From JACRCT01 sp049841135 (GTDB taxonomy: Bacteria; Myxococcota; Myxococcia; Myxococcales; UBA5297), in the NCBI GenBank assembly GCA_049841135.1, contig JASGHK010000001.1, positions 1,217,768 to 1,281,767 of the forward strand: 64,000 nucleotides of DNA, written 5' to 3'. Position numbers and translations under genes: made by a program. Positions 23,171 to 34,274 of this stretch are shown here, piece after piece; within the stretch, counting starts at the first letter, position 1, and each line of letters starts with the position of its first letter. A model generated the notes under the pieces. It had not been told where the DNA came from. It worked only from the letters and a program-made list of their open reading frames with translations, and searched no databases.

Positions 23171-26100
23171 GGCTCCTCCTTCGCGACCCAGGCCTGCCAG
23201 TTCTCGACGTCCTCGGGGAGCCGCGTGCCCTGCACGACGACCATCCGCGGATCCACCAGCGCCAGCAGCTCGCCCGGAAGCTGCGAGAGCCTCAGGGTCC
23301 GCCCGTAGGCGTCCTCGACCCCTTCCTTGCGCTGCTGGCAGGCGGCGATCGCCTTCTTCCACAGCTCCGCCATCTTCTGCGGGTGCATCTTCTCGGCGGC
23401 CGGCGCCTCCTTCTCCCAGGCGCGGGTCTGCACGTGCAGCTCGGTGAGCACGCCGTAGAAGTTGTCGGTGAGCGCTTCGATCGGAGTGAAGGCCTGCTGG
23501 TTCTGGGCGCTGATCCACCGGTCGAGCTCGGCGGCGGTCGGCGGCGAGGCGACGCGGGCCACGATGGCCGCGGCGGCATTGGCCCCGCGCACCCGGCCCA
23601 TCGACAGCGCCTGGGCGTCGAGCGTGCCGAACGCCTGGGAGACCATCGTCGCCTGCGGCCGCAGCTTGGCCATCGCGTCCGGGCCGGGCAGCGGCACCAG
23701 CTGCGAGAGCGACTCGTCTACGCCGAACAGGCCGACCGCGGCGGCGACACCCTTCTGCGACGCCTTCGTCTCCAGCAGCAGCTTCGCCGTCTGGCCCGGC
23801 GCGTAGCGCTCCTGCTCGCTCTTGAGCGTGACCGAGAGGTTGGCCTTGGGGGTCACGTAGGCGAACGCCTGCGCTCCGCCCCAGCTCACCTGCAGCCAGC
23901 CCTCGACGTCGTTGGGGAGCTTGAAGGTCGCGTTGCGGTGCTCCTTGTCGGTCAACGCCTCGAACGAGCGGCCGGCGTTGCTGAGCCAGACCTTCTCGGG
24001 GAGCTCGCCGTTGAAGTCGGGCCCGCGGAGGATCTCGAGCTTCAGGTCGCCGCCAGCGGTGGCCAGCACCGGCGTCAGGCGCAGCCGGATGCTCGGGACG
24101 GCCCCGGGCGTCAGGCGCAGCTTGGCCGAGCCGAGCGGCTCGTTGCCCGCCTTGGCGCTGACCGTGAACTCGTAGCCCAGCATCACCGTCGCCTGCGGCC
24201 GCTCCTCGCCGGGCTCGATGTAGGGCACGGCGGAGAAGGTGACGAACCCGACTGCCGGGTGGTCCACCGGCTCCTTGAGCTGCATTCCCTGGAAGCGCGA
24301 CTCGACGCAGGCGTTGGCCTGCAGGCGCCGCTCCTCGCCCTTGGGGAGGTTCGCCCAGGTGACGACCACCTCCTTGCTGCCCTTGGTCGTCCGCCACGTC
24401 GCGAAGCGCTCCAGCTGCATCTGCTCGCCCAGGCCGCGGTTGAGACAGCTCCGAGCGTCGGAGCTCGCCTCGTGGATCATCTCCTCCAGGCCTTCCGGCT
24501 CCTCGGGCACGCCCTGGATTGCCGGCTCCAGGTCGGTCAGGCCGGGGTCGCCGAAGGAGTACGCCAGCTGGTAGAGGCGCTCCGGGCCCGGGACCATCCG
24601 CTTCTCCTTCACCACCTGCCAGACGCAGCGCGACAGCGGCCGGGCGTCGGTGCCGACGGCGATCACCGCGCCGCCCGAGTCGACGCGCACGCCCAGCGAC
24701 ACCGAGTCGCTGCCGTGGACAAACCGGGCGCAGGGCTCGAGCGCGCCAAGCCAGCCGTCCAGCGCCTTGCGGTCGCCCAGCGACGGCTCTTCTCCTGTCA
24801 GCAGATCGTCGATCTGGCTCAGCGTGACCACCGCCGGCTTCGGGCGCGGCCGGTACGGCATGGGCGGGATGACCACGTTGACCGCCGGACCGGGATCGAC
24901 CTGCACGCTCGCGACCCCGTCCTCATCCGCGACCGCGACGATGCCCTTGTCCGAGGGGTCCCAGGCGCGCTTGACGGTCAGCTCTGCCTTGGGGAGCACC
25001 GCTCCGCCGGCGTCGGTGACGCGCAGGTACATGCGGTTGTTGAAGCCCTCGACCAGGCCGTTGCCGATCTCGGTCACGGCGGTCACGACGATCGGCTCCT
25101 GGGCCAGCAGCGCGGAGACGGACCCCGTGACGCGGTCGCCGGCCGGGTCGGTGGCCTCGAGGTTGGCGGCCAGGGTCACCTGCCCGCGCAGGTCGCCGGG
25201 GATCACCGGCAGGTCCAGCGTGAAGCGACCGCCCTTGTCGGTAGTGGCGTTCTTAGGGAGCGTCTTGGCCATCCACTCGAGCGGCGGCGGCCACTCGCCC
25301 AGCACGTTCCAGGTGATGGCGACCTTGGCGTCGACGACCGGCGCACCCGAGCTGTAGGTGACCGAGCCGCGGACGATCGGCTTGTCGCCTGGCCGGTAGA
25401 ACGCCTTGCTCGCATTCGCCTCGACCTTGAAGCGCGGGAGCGTGAAGGGCTCGACGCGGAAGGTCTGCTCGCCGGAGGCGTCGCCCGAGACCCAGCGCAC
25501 CTTCCAGTCTCCGCTCTGGGCGCCGGAGTCGAGCGGGAAGGTCCCGGCGGCCACGCCCCACGGACCCGCGGGCGAGCGCTCCTCGAGCAGCGTCTCGCCG
25601 GTGGGGTCGGTGATCAGCCAGATGCCGGGGCGGCCATCGAGCGGAGCCAGGTCGCGGGCGCGCAGCGCGACGGCGCGAAACTTCACTTGGTTCCCCGGCT
25701 CGTACAGCGGCCGGTCGGTCAGCACGTGGATCTGCGCGGGGGCGTAGATGGGCAACGGGACGTCGAGCGTCTGGCTGTCCTCGAGCCCGGACTTCACCTT
25801 GAAGCGCAGGAGATAGTCGCCGTCGTTGACCTGGGGCAGCTTGACCTGCGCGGCCTGGAAGTCGCCGGCGCTGGTCCAGCCCTTCTCCGGCTTGAGCGGC
25901 GTTTCCTGGCCGTTCTGCACGAGGAAGGCGTCGGCCGAGAAGCGGCTGAGCCAGGTGGTGCGGTCCTCGGTGGCCGGGCCGGTGGTGTAGTGCGCCACCG
26001 CGCCGATGCGGATGGAGCCCACCGCATCGCGGCGCAGGCTGTCCGCGTAGCCGACCAGGGTCTGGCGCGGCTTGCCGTCGGGGCACTCGTCGAGGCTGAT

Positions 26101-26211
26101 GCCGTAGCGCATCCACCCCGAGAAGCAGAAGAACCGGGAGACCACGAAGGCCACGAATACGACAAAGCCCCCGAGGATCCCCAGCAGCAGCCTGCGCGTC
26201 TTGGCTTTCAT
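23167..26211 (-). CDS. A2M N-terminal half (macroglobulin domains), membrane-anchored
   Basis: 1014 residues from ATG 26211. An N-terminal membrane anchor (about 8-28) precedes MG domains, including the MG2-type signature TDRPLYEPGNQVKFRAVAL near residue 160 and FYRPGDKPIVRG near 268. The protein ends with a helical segment and lacks A2M and thioester domains, which are encoded by the overlapping downstream gene. It is likely exported to the periplasm, held in the inner membrane and paired with the lipoprotein half. The role by family is protease capture or surface adhesion, but covalent trapping is unlikely because the partner lacks the thioester. Confidence 0.88.
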   Translation of the reverse strand: MKAKTRRLLLGILGGFVVFVAFVVSRFFCFSGWMRYGISLDECPDGKPRQTLVGYADSLRRDAVGSIRIGAVAHYTTGPATEDRTTWLSRFSADAFLVQNGQETPLKPEKGWTSAGDFQAAQVKLPQVNDGDYLLRFKVKSGLEDSQTLDVPLPIYAPAQIHVLTDRPLYEPGNQVKFRAVALRARDLAPLDGRPGIWLITDPTGETLLEERSPAGPWGVAAGTFPLDSGAQSGDWKVRWVSGDASGEQTFRVEPFTLPRFKVEANASKAFYRPGDKPIVRGSVTYSSGAPVVDAKVAITWNVLGEWPPPLEWMAKTLPKNATTDKGGRFTLDLPVIPGDLRGQVTLAANLEATDPAGDRVTGSVSALLAQEPIVVTAVTEIGNGLVEGFNNRMYLRVTDAGGAVLPKAELTVKRAWDPSDKGIVAVADEDGVASVQVDPGPAVNVVIPPMPYRPRPKPAVVTLSQIDDLLTGEEPSLGDRKALDGWLGALEPCARFVHGSDSVSLGVRVDSGGAVIAVGTDARPLSRCVWQVVKEKRMVPGPERLYQLAYSFGDPGLTDLEPAIQGVPEEPEGLEEMIHEASSDARSCLNRGLGEQMQLERFATWRTTKGSKEVVVTWANLPKGEERRLQANACVESRFQGMQLKEPVDHPAVGFVTFSAVPYIEPGEERPQATVMLGYEFTVSAKAGNEPLGSAKLRLTPGAVPSIRLRLTPVLATAGGDLKLEILRGPDFNGELPEKVWLSNAGRSFEALTDKEHRNATFKLPNDVEGWLQVSWGGAQAFAYVTPKANLSVTLKSEQERYAPGQTAKLLLETKASQKGVAAAVGLFGVDESLSQLVPLPGPDAMAKLRPQATMVSQAFGTLDAQALSMGRVRGANAAAAIVARVASPPTAAELDRWISAQNQQAFTPIEALTDNFYGVLTELHVQTRAWEKEAPAAEKMHPQKMAELWKKAIAACQQRKEGVEDAYGRTLRLSQLPGELLALVDPRMVVVQGTRLPEDVENWQAWVAKEEP

Positions 26212-26361
26212 CGAGACCTCCGCGCCGCATCATATGCGGCGGGAGGCCGGGTGAAAGCCGTCTTCCCGCGCGCCTCGACTCGAGCCGGGCGGCGCGGTTC
26301 ATGTCACGAAATGGGTGCCTATCTTACGCAAGGGCCCCACCGGCACGCCGCCCTCGCGGGA

Positions 26362-28465
26362 CTACTGGCCGATACCCAGCTTCTTCAGGAAGGCCTCGTT
26401 GCTCGGCTTGCGGCCCAGGAAGCGCTCGAGCAGCACGCTGGGCTCCTCGCTGCGGCCCGGTGCGAGGATCGCCTCGCGGTAGCGGCGGCCGAGCTCCGGG
26501 TCCATGACGTTCTTGGTGGCGAAGAGCGAGAACATGTCGTCGGCGAAGACCTCGGCCCACAGATAGCCGTAGTAGCCGGCGTCGTAGCCGCCCATCAGGT
26601 GCCCGAAGGTGGCCGGGAAGTGCGTGTCGGGCGCAGGCGCGATGCCGAGGATCTCCTGGTACAGCTTGCGGCTGAGCGCGTCGGGGTCGGCCGCGCCCGC
26701 GCCGGTGTGCAGCGCCTGGTCGAAGCTCGCCAGGAACACCTGACGCGTGTAGCGCCAGCCGGCGTCGAAGGTGCGCGCCGCCTTGATCTTCTCGATCGTC
26801 TCCTGCGGCAGCTTCTTCGCCGGGTCCTGGTAGTGGCCGCTCATCTGGTCGAGCGCCACCTTCTCGTAGACCCAGTTCTCCAGCATCTGCGAGGGCGCCT
26901 CGACGAAGTCGCGGGCCACCGCCGAGCCGGCCTGGCTGCCGAAGCGCGCCACGGTCAGCGTCTGGTGCATCACGTGGCCGAACTCGTGGAAGAGCGTCTT
27001 CACCTCGTCGTGCGCCAGGAGCGACGGCCGGCCGCCCGCGGGCGGGTTGAAGTTGGCCATCACCAGCGCCACCGGCGCCTGGTACTTGCCGCCGAACACC
27101 CGCGCCACCGTGACGCCCGCCGAGGCGGCGTGGCTGTACTTCCCCTTGCGCGGGAAGAGGTCCATGTAGAAGGTCGCGACGTAGGCGCCGGTGCCGCGAT
27201 CGCGGACCTCGTAGAGCTTCACCTCGGGCGCCCACACGTCGGCGTTCTCCACTTCCTTGATCTCGATGCCGAGCAGCGCCTCGTAGACCTTGAACATGCC
27301 GGTCAGCACAGTCTGCGCGGGGAAGAACTCGCGGACCTGCTCGCTGTCGAGGGTGAAGTCCCGCTTCTTGATCTGGTTCAGGTAGTACGGCACGTCCCAC
27401 GGCTTGAGCTCGGCCTTGGCGTCGCCGGTCTCGGCGCGCTTGAGCTCGAGCATCTTGGCGAAGTCGGCGTCGCGGCGCGGCTTGAGCTTCTCGCGCAGCG
27501 AGGCGAGGAAGGCCTCGACGGTCTTGGCGTCCTTGGCCATCTGGTCGCCGGCGACGTAGTCGGCGTGCGTCGCGTAGCCCAAGAGCTTCGCCTGCTCCTC
27601 GCGCAGCGCGATGGCCTGCTGGAGCAGCGGCGTGTTGCGCGCCGCCTCGCGGCTCTCCATGGCGATGTAGAAGCGACGGCGGGCCGCCTCGCTCTTGGCG
27701 TTGTCCATGAACGGGTAATAGTCGGGGTACTTGGTGGTCAGGATCCGCCCGCCCGACTTCGACTTGGCCAGCCGGTCGATCATCGTCTGCGGCAGGCCGT
27801 CCAGCTCGGCCTCGCTGACCTCGACGGTGTCGGTGTTCTCGTTGAGGTGCTGGCCGAACTGCGTGGAGAAGCTCGGTGAGCTTGGTGCGCAGCTCCACCA
27901 GGCGCTTGAGCTGCGCGTCCGGCAGCTCGAGGCCGTTGCGTCGGAAGTCGCGCAGGGTCAGCTCCAGCAGGCGCTTCTGGTCGGCATCGAGGACCTCGCG
28001 GGCGCCGGCGTTGGCCTGCCACCCCTTGACCGCCTTGTGGAGCTCGCGCCGCGAAGCGACCTGGACCAGGTACTTGCCGGCATTCTCGTCCGCGACGGAG
28101 GCGGCCTGGCGGACCTTGTCCGAGGGGTGGATGTCCTTGAGGATGCCCAGCCGCGAGGTGGCGTCCAGGAAGTCGGCGATCGCCTGCTCCATCGCCTCGA
28201 CGGTGTTGGCGAAGGTGCGCGAGACGTCGCCGATTCCCTCGATGGCCTTGAGCGCCTTCTCGCACTCGGCCTCGGCCGCCTGGCTCTTCCTCAGGATCTC
28301 GTCGGGGCCGAGCTTGTGGTCGATCAGCGGGACGGGGACGCGCTCGACGGTGGGCATGGGCGGGGTTCTCCGGTCATCGGCCTTGGGGCTCGTGCTCGTG
28401 GTGGCGCAGGCGGCTGCCAGCACGGCAGCCGCGGAGGCGAAGAGGAGGCATCGCAGCTGGTTCAA
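26362..28465 (-). CDS. M3-family oligopeptidase lipoprotein (one frame break)
   Basis: Start TTG 28465 follows CCCGGAG. The N-terminus carries a signal with a lipobox-like AAAC near residue 19. A helical region (about 30-200) precedes the peptidase domain, with zinc motif HEFGHVMH and the downstream Glu region typical of thimet-type M3 peptidases. The protein ends LGIGQ at 26362. The frame breaks after LTEL near residue 200. The other frame resumes STQFGQHLNENTDTVEVSEA and runs to the end. The break is at GAGCTTC (27868-27874 on this strand) and closes if read as GAGCTC. Corrected, it is about 700 residues, normal for an exported M3 peptidase of the Dcp/OpdA type. Confidence 0.85.
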
Positions 28466-28549
28466 GTTCGTCTCCGGGAAAAGGTGGGGAGTTTTTGGCG
28501 CGAAAGCCCAAGGCAGGCAAGGCCCTTCTGGATATCCTCCGGCATCCGC

Positions 28550-29494
28550 ATGGCGAGACGCTCCCCAGGCCAGCCCGGCTCCCACCGAAGGACCTTCGCG
28601 CTGCTCGTCCGCTACGACGGCGGCGCCTACAAGGGCTGGCAGCCGCACCCCGAGCTGCCCACCGTCGGCGGCGTGCTCTCGGCGTCCTTGCACCGGGCGG
28701 GCATCGGCGCGACCCCGTTCGGCGCCTCCCGGACCGACGCCGGCGTTCACGCCCGGGCCCAGGTCGCCTCCTTCTCGACCCGCGCCCCGGTCGACCCCGA
28801 CCGCCTGCGCGAGGCGCTCAACGACGACCTGCCGGGGACCATCCGCATCCTGGCCCTGCGCGAGGCCGACGCCTCCTTCCACTCCCACTGGTCGTCGATC
28901 GGGAAGGTCTACCGGTACCGGCTCTCCTTCGCGGGAGCCCCGGCGTCGTGGCGGCTGCCCTCGGAGCGCTTCCCCTACCCGAGCCTCGATACCGCACGGC
29001 TGGCCGAGGCGCTGCGCCTCCTCGAAGCCGCACCGGACGTCTCCGCCTTCGCGACCGAGCGGGAGCACGGCCCCGACCAGCGGAAGCTCACGCGGGCGCG
29101 GATCGTCGACGGGTCGTCCGACCGCGAGTTCCTGCTCGAGGTCGCGGCCGCAGGCTTCGGCAAGCACCTCGTCCGACACCTCGTCGGCGGCGCCCTGGGC
29201 TTCGCGGTCGGCGCCTACTCTCACGATGACCTCGCAAGGATGCTCGCCCGCCAGGCCCCGCGACCTCCCCGCGCCGACGCCGATGGCTTGAGCTTGCACC
29301 GGGTGCTCTACCCCGAAGCCGTCGAATCCCTTCCCGGATGTGGACCTGTTGGCGCTCCAGGCCTGAACGCGCCTGAACGCCGGGCCCCGCAGCTCTTTCC
29401 TGCGCCCCGCCCCCGACCTGTGGGAGAATCACCGACCTCTGGCGACTTGCCAGCGAAAGCCCTGCCGGCCGGCTCGGGCATTCGGGGGTCCAAG
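28550..29494 (+). CDS. truA: tRNA pseudouridine(38-40) synthase, without an in-frame stop
   Basis: From ATG 28550 the protein shows the TruA core: LLVRYDGGAYKGWQ near residue 20, the catalytic SRTDAGVHA with Asp near 64, KVYRYRL near 122, and GFGKHLVRHLVGG near 203. It ends in ADGLSLHRVLYP, where TruA proteins normally stop. No stop follows. The frame stays open through about 60 further residues and into the Big2 lipoprotein at 29495. A one-base shift after the last conserved residues would give a TGA near 29367. The end given here is therefore arbitrary. TruA modifies U38-U40 of tRNA anticodon stems. Confidence 0.85.
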
Positions 29495-32400
29495 ATGATC
29501 CAGCCAACTCGCCTCCTCCTCGTCGTCCTCCTGGCGTTGTCTGCCGTCGGCTGCGCCCGTACCGCGCCGAAGGCGCCACGCGTCCCCACCGTCGATCTCC
29601 AGGTCGACCCGGCCGAGCCCGCCGTCCCGGTGGGCGAGGACCTCCAGGTGGTCGCGCAAGCGGTCAAGGCCGACGGCAAGCTCGCCGCGCTCGAGTCCGC
29701 CGAATGGGCCGCGGGGCAGGCCGGCATCTTCTCCATCAATTCCGACAAGGGTCGCGCCTGGCTGACCGGCCTGAAGGTGGGCGAGACCATCCTGCGCGTC
29801 AGCGCCGAGGGCCTGACCAAGGAGGTGACGGTCAAGGTCACCGGTCCGGCCATCAAGAGCCTCGCCCTCAACCCGACCGAGACCACCATCCCCCTGGGCG
29901 GGACGGCCACCTTCTCGGCCGTCGCGACCTACAGCGACAACAGCACCGAGGTCGTCACCGCCAAGGCAGCGTGGACCAGCTCGGATACCGCCATCGCACC
30001 GCCGGGCACCGAGAGCGGGACTTACGTCGGCCGAGCCGAAGGCACCGTCACCGCCAAGGCGACCTACCAGGGCCTGGACGCGACCGCGAAGCTGACCGTC
30101 AACGGCGCGCAGCTCTTGCGCATCGAGGTCAGCCCGCCGCTGCTCATCCTCCCGCTCAAGACGAGCCTCAACCTCAAGGCCGTCGCGGTGTACGACGACG
30201 CCAGCACCGCCGACGTGACCGACCAGGCCAGCTGGACCTCGAGCCAGCCGGGGATCGCCTCGGTCACCACTGGCGCCTCGCCCCGCGGCCTGGTCACCGG
30301 CCTCGCCGCCGGCGACGCCACGGTCACCGCGAGCTTCAACGGCAAGTCGGCGGCCGCGTCCGTGACCGTCACCACCGCGGAGATCACCTCGGTCGAGCTG
30401 ACCCCGCCCTCGATGCAGCTCGCCAAGGGGACCACCGGCACGTTCCAGGCGACGGCGCTCTTCACCGGCGGCATCCCGCCGCAGGACGTGACCCTGTTCG
30501 CCACCTGGAGCACAGCCGACTCGAAGATCGCCTCGCTCGTCTCGGGCACCCCGGGCAAGGTCAAGGGCGAAGCCGTGGGCAGCACCAAGGCCACCGCCAC
30601 CTTCCTGAGCAAGTCCGGCTCGGCCGACGTCAAGGTCACCGCGGCCACTCTCTCCTCCATCGCGGTCAACCCGGCCAAGCAGACGGTCCCCAAGGGCTCC
30701 ACCGCCAGCTTCAACGCCGTCGGCACCTACAGCGACGGCTCGACCCAGGACATCACCACCGCGGTCACCTGGACCTCCTCCGACGGGAAGGTCGCCAGCA
30801 TCTCCAATGTCGCCGGCTCGCAGGGCCAGGCCAAGGCGCTCTCGCCGGGCCCGTCCACCATCACCGCCAAGCTCGACGGCGTCTCGGGCACCGCGGCGCT
30901 CAACGTCACCGCCGCCGAGGTCGTCACCCTCACCGTCGCGCCGGACTTCTCGGCCATCGCCAAGGGCACGACCGGCATCCTCGCCGCCACCGCCACCTTC
31001 ACCGATCTCTCCTCGCTCGACGTGACCGACCAGGCGGACTGGACCAGCACCGACAACACCATCGCCTCGGTCTCCACCCTCTCCTCTCCGCGCGGCGTCG
31101 TCGCGGGCGTCAAGACCGGCCAGGTCACCATCACCGCGGCGTTCGGCGGCAAGCAGGCCACCGCCACGGTCATCGTCACCCCGGCCACGTTGGTCTCGAT
31201 CACCCTCGACCCGCTCGACCCGACCATCGCCAAGGGCACCAAGCTGCAGATGCACGCCACCGGGAAGTACTCCGACGGCAACACCCAGGACGTGACCACC
31301 CTGGTGACCTGGACCATCACCGACCTCACCATCGCCTCGGTCTCGAACGCCTCGGGCTCCAAGGGCCTGGTCACCGCGCTCGCCGCAGGCAAGACCGAGG
31401 TCAAGGCTTCGCTCTCCGGCGTCTCGGCCAAGACCACGCTGACCGTGACCCCGGCGACCCTCGAGAAGCTGCTCGTCGCCCCCGCCTCGCTCACGCTTGA
31501 CTACAAGGGCCAGCAGCAGCTGGTGGCCACCGCCTTCTACAGCGACGGCACCAGCGTCGTCGTCACCGACTCCACCGACTGGACGAGCGACGACCCGACC
31601 ATCGCCAGCGTCACCAGCGGCGTGGCCACCGGCCGCGGCATGGTCACTGGCAACCGCCAGGGCAAGACGGTCGTCTCCGCCTCCTTCGGGGGCCTGGTCG
31701 TCAAGGTGGACGTGACGGTCAACGCACCCAAGCTCACCAAGATCGAGGTCCGCCCCGCCACCCTCTCGGTCGTCGCCGGCCGCACCGGCAACCTCACCGC
31801 CTGGGCCACCTACGCCGACAACACGCAGGTGGAGGTGACGCTCAAGGCCACCTGGACGGTGGACAACGGCAACGCCAAGGTCGACGCCACCGGCAAGGTC
31901 ACCGGCCTGAAGGTCGGCACCGCCAAGGTCACCGCGACCTTCGAGACCCTGTCGGGCTTCGCCACGGTCACCGTCACCGACCCCGAGGTCGACCTGCTCA
32001 CCATCACCCCGCAGTCCTCGAAGGTCTCCGAGGGGAACGATCAGGTCTACACCGTCAGCGCCGTCCTCTCCGACGGGACGTCCAAGGACGTCTCGCTGCT
32101 GGCCCTCTTCACCAGCGACGACGTCGCCGGCCTGGTCAGCATCAACAAGAACGTGGTCACCGGCGTGCACCAGGGCGGCCCGGTCACCATCACCGCCAGC
32201 TACGGCGGCAAGTCGGCCAGCGCCAAGCTGACGATCACCGCGCCGGTGACGGTGGTGAGCATCACCGTCAGCCCCGGCACCTTCAGCGTCGCCGTGGGGG
32301 CCAAGAAGGCGCTCACGGTCACCGCGCTCTACTCCGACGGCACGACCAAGGACGTCACGGCGACCTCGGTCTTCTCGTCGGCCGACCGGACCATCGTCGA

Positions 32401-34180
32401 CATGGACGCGACCAGCGCGGTGGGCGTGAAGGTCGGCGGGCCGGTGACGATCACCGTCAGCTACGCGGGCAAGACCACCACCGCCGCCGCCACCGTCGTC
32501 GCCGCGGATCTCGTCAGCCTGGCCATCGACCCCAGCGGGCTGGTGCTGCAAAAGAACCAGACCGGCACCTTCAAGTGCATCGCCACCTACAGCGACGGCT
32601 CGACCAAGGACCTGACCTCCTCGTGCACCTGGAGCTCGGACAACTTCGCGGTCGCCTCGGTCGTCCCCGGCGGGACCGTGACCGGCATCGGCGGCGGGAC
32701 CACCACCATCCGCGCCAAGTTCAACAACCTGACCGGGACCGCCACCGTCGTCGTGCAGGTGCCGACCCTGGACCGCATCGCCATCGTCCCGCCCAACGCC
32801 GTGCTGCGCCCCAACCTCATCTACCCCTACCGCGCCTGGGCCGTGTACTCGGACCAGACGGTGGTCGAGGTGCCGCACAGCGAGACGCTCTGGACCATCG
32901 ATAACCCCTCGGTGGCGGAGATGTACAACTTCACCTACTTCGGCATCTGGGCCAAGGACGCGGGGCTGACGCCGCTCTACGTCAACTACGACGGCTCGAT
33001 GGGCAACAGCCGGCTGCAGGTCCTCAACTCGAACATCACCGGCGTCGAGGTCACCCCGGGCAAGGTCATCCTGCCCAAGGGCACCGCCGCCAAGATGTCG
33101 GGGATCTTCGCCTACAAGAGCAACGGCGACGGCTGGGCGGTGGAGATCCTCAACCCGACCTGGGCCTCCACCAACGACAGCATCGTCAGGGTAGGCGTCA
33201 ACGGCATCGCCACCGCCTACGCCGTGGGCTCGGCCGAGATCACCTGCACCGCCATGGACATGTCCGGCATCTTCGTCACCAACGTCCCGGTGACGGTGAC
33301 CAGCGCCACCATCACCAAGATCGACCTCAACCTGCCGTCGACGATGGTGGTGGGCCTGGCGACCAAGGTGCACGCCATGGGGACCTTCTCGGACGGCACG
33401 GTGATGGACCTGGGCCCGAGCACGGTCTTCTGGTCGGTCTCCGACTCGTCGCTGGCGAGCATCTCCCCCGACGCCGACGGCACGACCACCGTGGTGGCCA
33501 AGGCGGCCGGCAACCTGACCGTCTCGGCGACCTTCGGCTCGGTCACCGCGAGCAAGAACGTGGTGCTGGCGGCGACGACGCTCAGCTCACTGACGATGAC
33601 GGCCGACCAGACGACGCTGGCGCAGGGCTCGACGAGCCGGCTGACGGTGACCGGCAACTTCGCCGACGGCACCCAGCTCGACCTGACCGAGTCGGCGACC
33701 TATGACTCGATGGCCCCGGACGTGGTGCAGATCGCCACCGGCCTGTTCACCACCATGCCCTGGCCGATGATCATCGCCCACGCCCCGAACCAGACACCGT
33801 CGACCGGCAAGGTGCGCGCCACCTTCCAGGGCAAGTCGGTGACCCAGGACGTGACCGTCAACGGCGCCAACCTCCGCTCGCTGGCGGTGGGCGTCAACGG
33901 CGGCGCCCCCTCCTCCGGCTCGGTCACGCTGACGGGCGCGGGACCGTTCCAGCTCAAGGTGGTCGGCACCTTCACCGACAACAGCACCGCCGACGTCACC
34001 GCCTTCTGCACCTTCGAGCCGGCGAACAGCAACCCCGGCGTGGTGGCCACCATCAGCAACTCGAAGGCCGGCCAGGTCACGCTCCTGGGCAAGGGCACCC
34101 AGACGCTCAAGGTGACCTACGCGCCCTCGTACATCGGCCAGCCGCTCATCTCGCAGTCGATGACGATGACGGTGCAGTGA
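29495..34180 (+). CDS. Big2 (bacterial Ig-like) repeat lipoprotein
   Basis: 1561 residues from the internal ATG 29495. It starts with a lipoprotein signal MIQPTRLLLVVLLALSAVGC. About 17 repeats of roughly 85-95 residues follow. Each begins with a V-x-P strand and a PKGT/AKGT-like turn, then a TYSDGSTxDVT strand and a TxSSDxxIASV segment, ending in a GxTTVTASFxG strand. These are hallmarks of Big_2 domains in surface adhesins and long extracellular stalks. It is probably an outer-membrane-anchored surface protein. The same frame is open from truA upstream without a stop, yet the internal signal peptide argues for separate initiation here. Confidence 0.88.
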   Translation: MIQPTRLLLVVLLALSAVGCARTAPKAPRVPTVDLQVDPAEPAVPVGEDLQVVAQAVKADGKLAALESAEWAAGQAGIFSINSDKGRAWLTGLKVGETILRVSAEGLTKEVTVKVTGPAIKSLALNPTETTIPLGGTATFSAVATYSDNSTEVVTAKAAWTSSDTAIAPPGTESGTYVGRAEGTVTAKATYQGLDATAKLTVNGAQLLRIEVSPPLLILPLKTSLNLKAVAVYDDASTADVTDQASWTSSQPGIASVTTGASPRGLVTGLAAGDATVTASFNGKSAAASVTVTTAEITSVELTPPSMQLAKGTTGTFQATALFTGGIPPQDVTLFATWSTADSKIASLVSGTPGKVKGEAVGSTKATATFLSKSGSADVKVTAATLSSIAVNPAKQTVPKGSTASFNAVGTYSDGSTQDITTAVTWTSSDGKVASISNVAGSQGQAKALSPGPSTITAKLDGVSGTAALNVTAAEVVTLTVAPDFSAIAKGTTGILAATATFTDLSSLDVTDQADWTSTDNTIASVSTLSSPRGVVAGVKTGQVTITAAFGGKQATATVIVTPATLVSITLDPLDPTIAKGTKLQMHATGKYSDGNTQDVTTLVTWTITDLTIASVSNASGSKGLVTALAAGKTEVKASLSGVSAKTTLTVTPATLEKLLVAPASLTLDYKGQQQLVATAFYSDGTSVVVTDSTDWTSDDPTIASVTSGVATGRGMVTGNRQGKTVVSASFGGLVVKVDVTVNAPKLTKIEVRPATLSVVAGRTGNLTAWATYADNTQVEVTLKATWTVDNGNAKVDATGKVTGLKVGTAKVTATFETLSGFATVTVTDPEVDLLTITPQSSKVSEGNDQVYTVSAVLSDGTSKDVSLLALFTSDDVAGLVSINKNVVTGVHQGGPVTITASYGGKSASAKLTITAPVTVVSITVSPGTFSVAVGAKKALTVTALYSDGTTKDVTATSVFSSADRTIVDMDATSAVGVKVGGPVTITVSYAGKTTTAAATVVAADLVSLAIDPSGLVLQKNQTGTFKCIATYSDGSTKDLTSSCTWSSDNFAVASVVPGGTVTGIGGGTTTIRAKFNNLTGTATVVVQVPTLDRIAIVPPNAVLRPNLIYPYRAWAVYSDQTVVEVPHSETLWTIDNPSVAEMYNFTYFGIWAKDAGLTPLYVNYDGSMGNSRLQVLNSNITGVEVTPGKVILPKGTAAKMSGIFAYKSNGDGWAVEILNPTWASTNDSIVRVGVNGIATAYAVGSAEITCTAMDMSGIFVTNVPVTVTSATITKIDLNLPSTMVVGLATKVHAMGTFSDGTVMDLGPSTVFWSVSDSSLASISPDADGTTTVVAKAAGNLTVSATFGSVTASKNVVLAATTLSSLTMTADQTTLAQGSTSRLTVTGNFADGTQLDLTESATYDSMAPDVVQIATGLFTTMPWPMIIAHAPNQTPSTGKVRATFQGKSVTQDVTVNGANLRSLAVGVNGGAPSSGSVTLTGAGPFQLKVVGTFTDNSTADVTAFCTFEPANSNPGVVATISNSKAGQVTLLGKGTQTLKVTYAPSYIGQPLISQSMTMTVQ

Positions 34181-34274
34181 CGGCGGCGCTCCTCGTGCCA
34201 CCAGAGATGCTCGTGGAGCGCCCCAGGCTGGGCGTCGGACGGGGCCTGAGAGGTGCGCGGGAGCTCGTTTGAGC

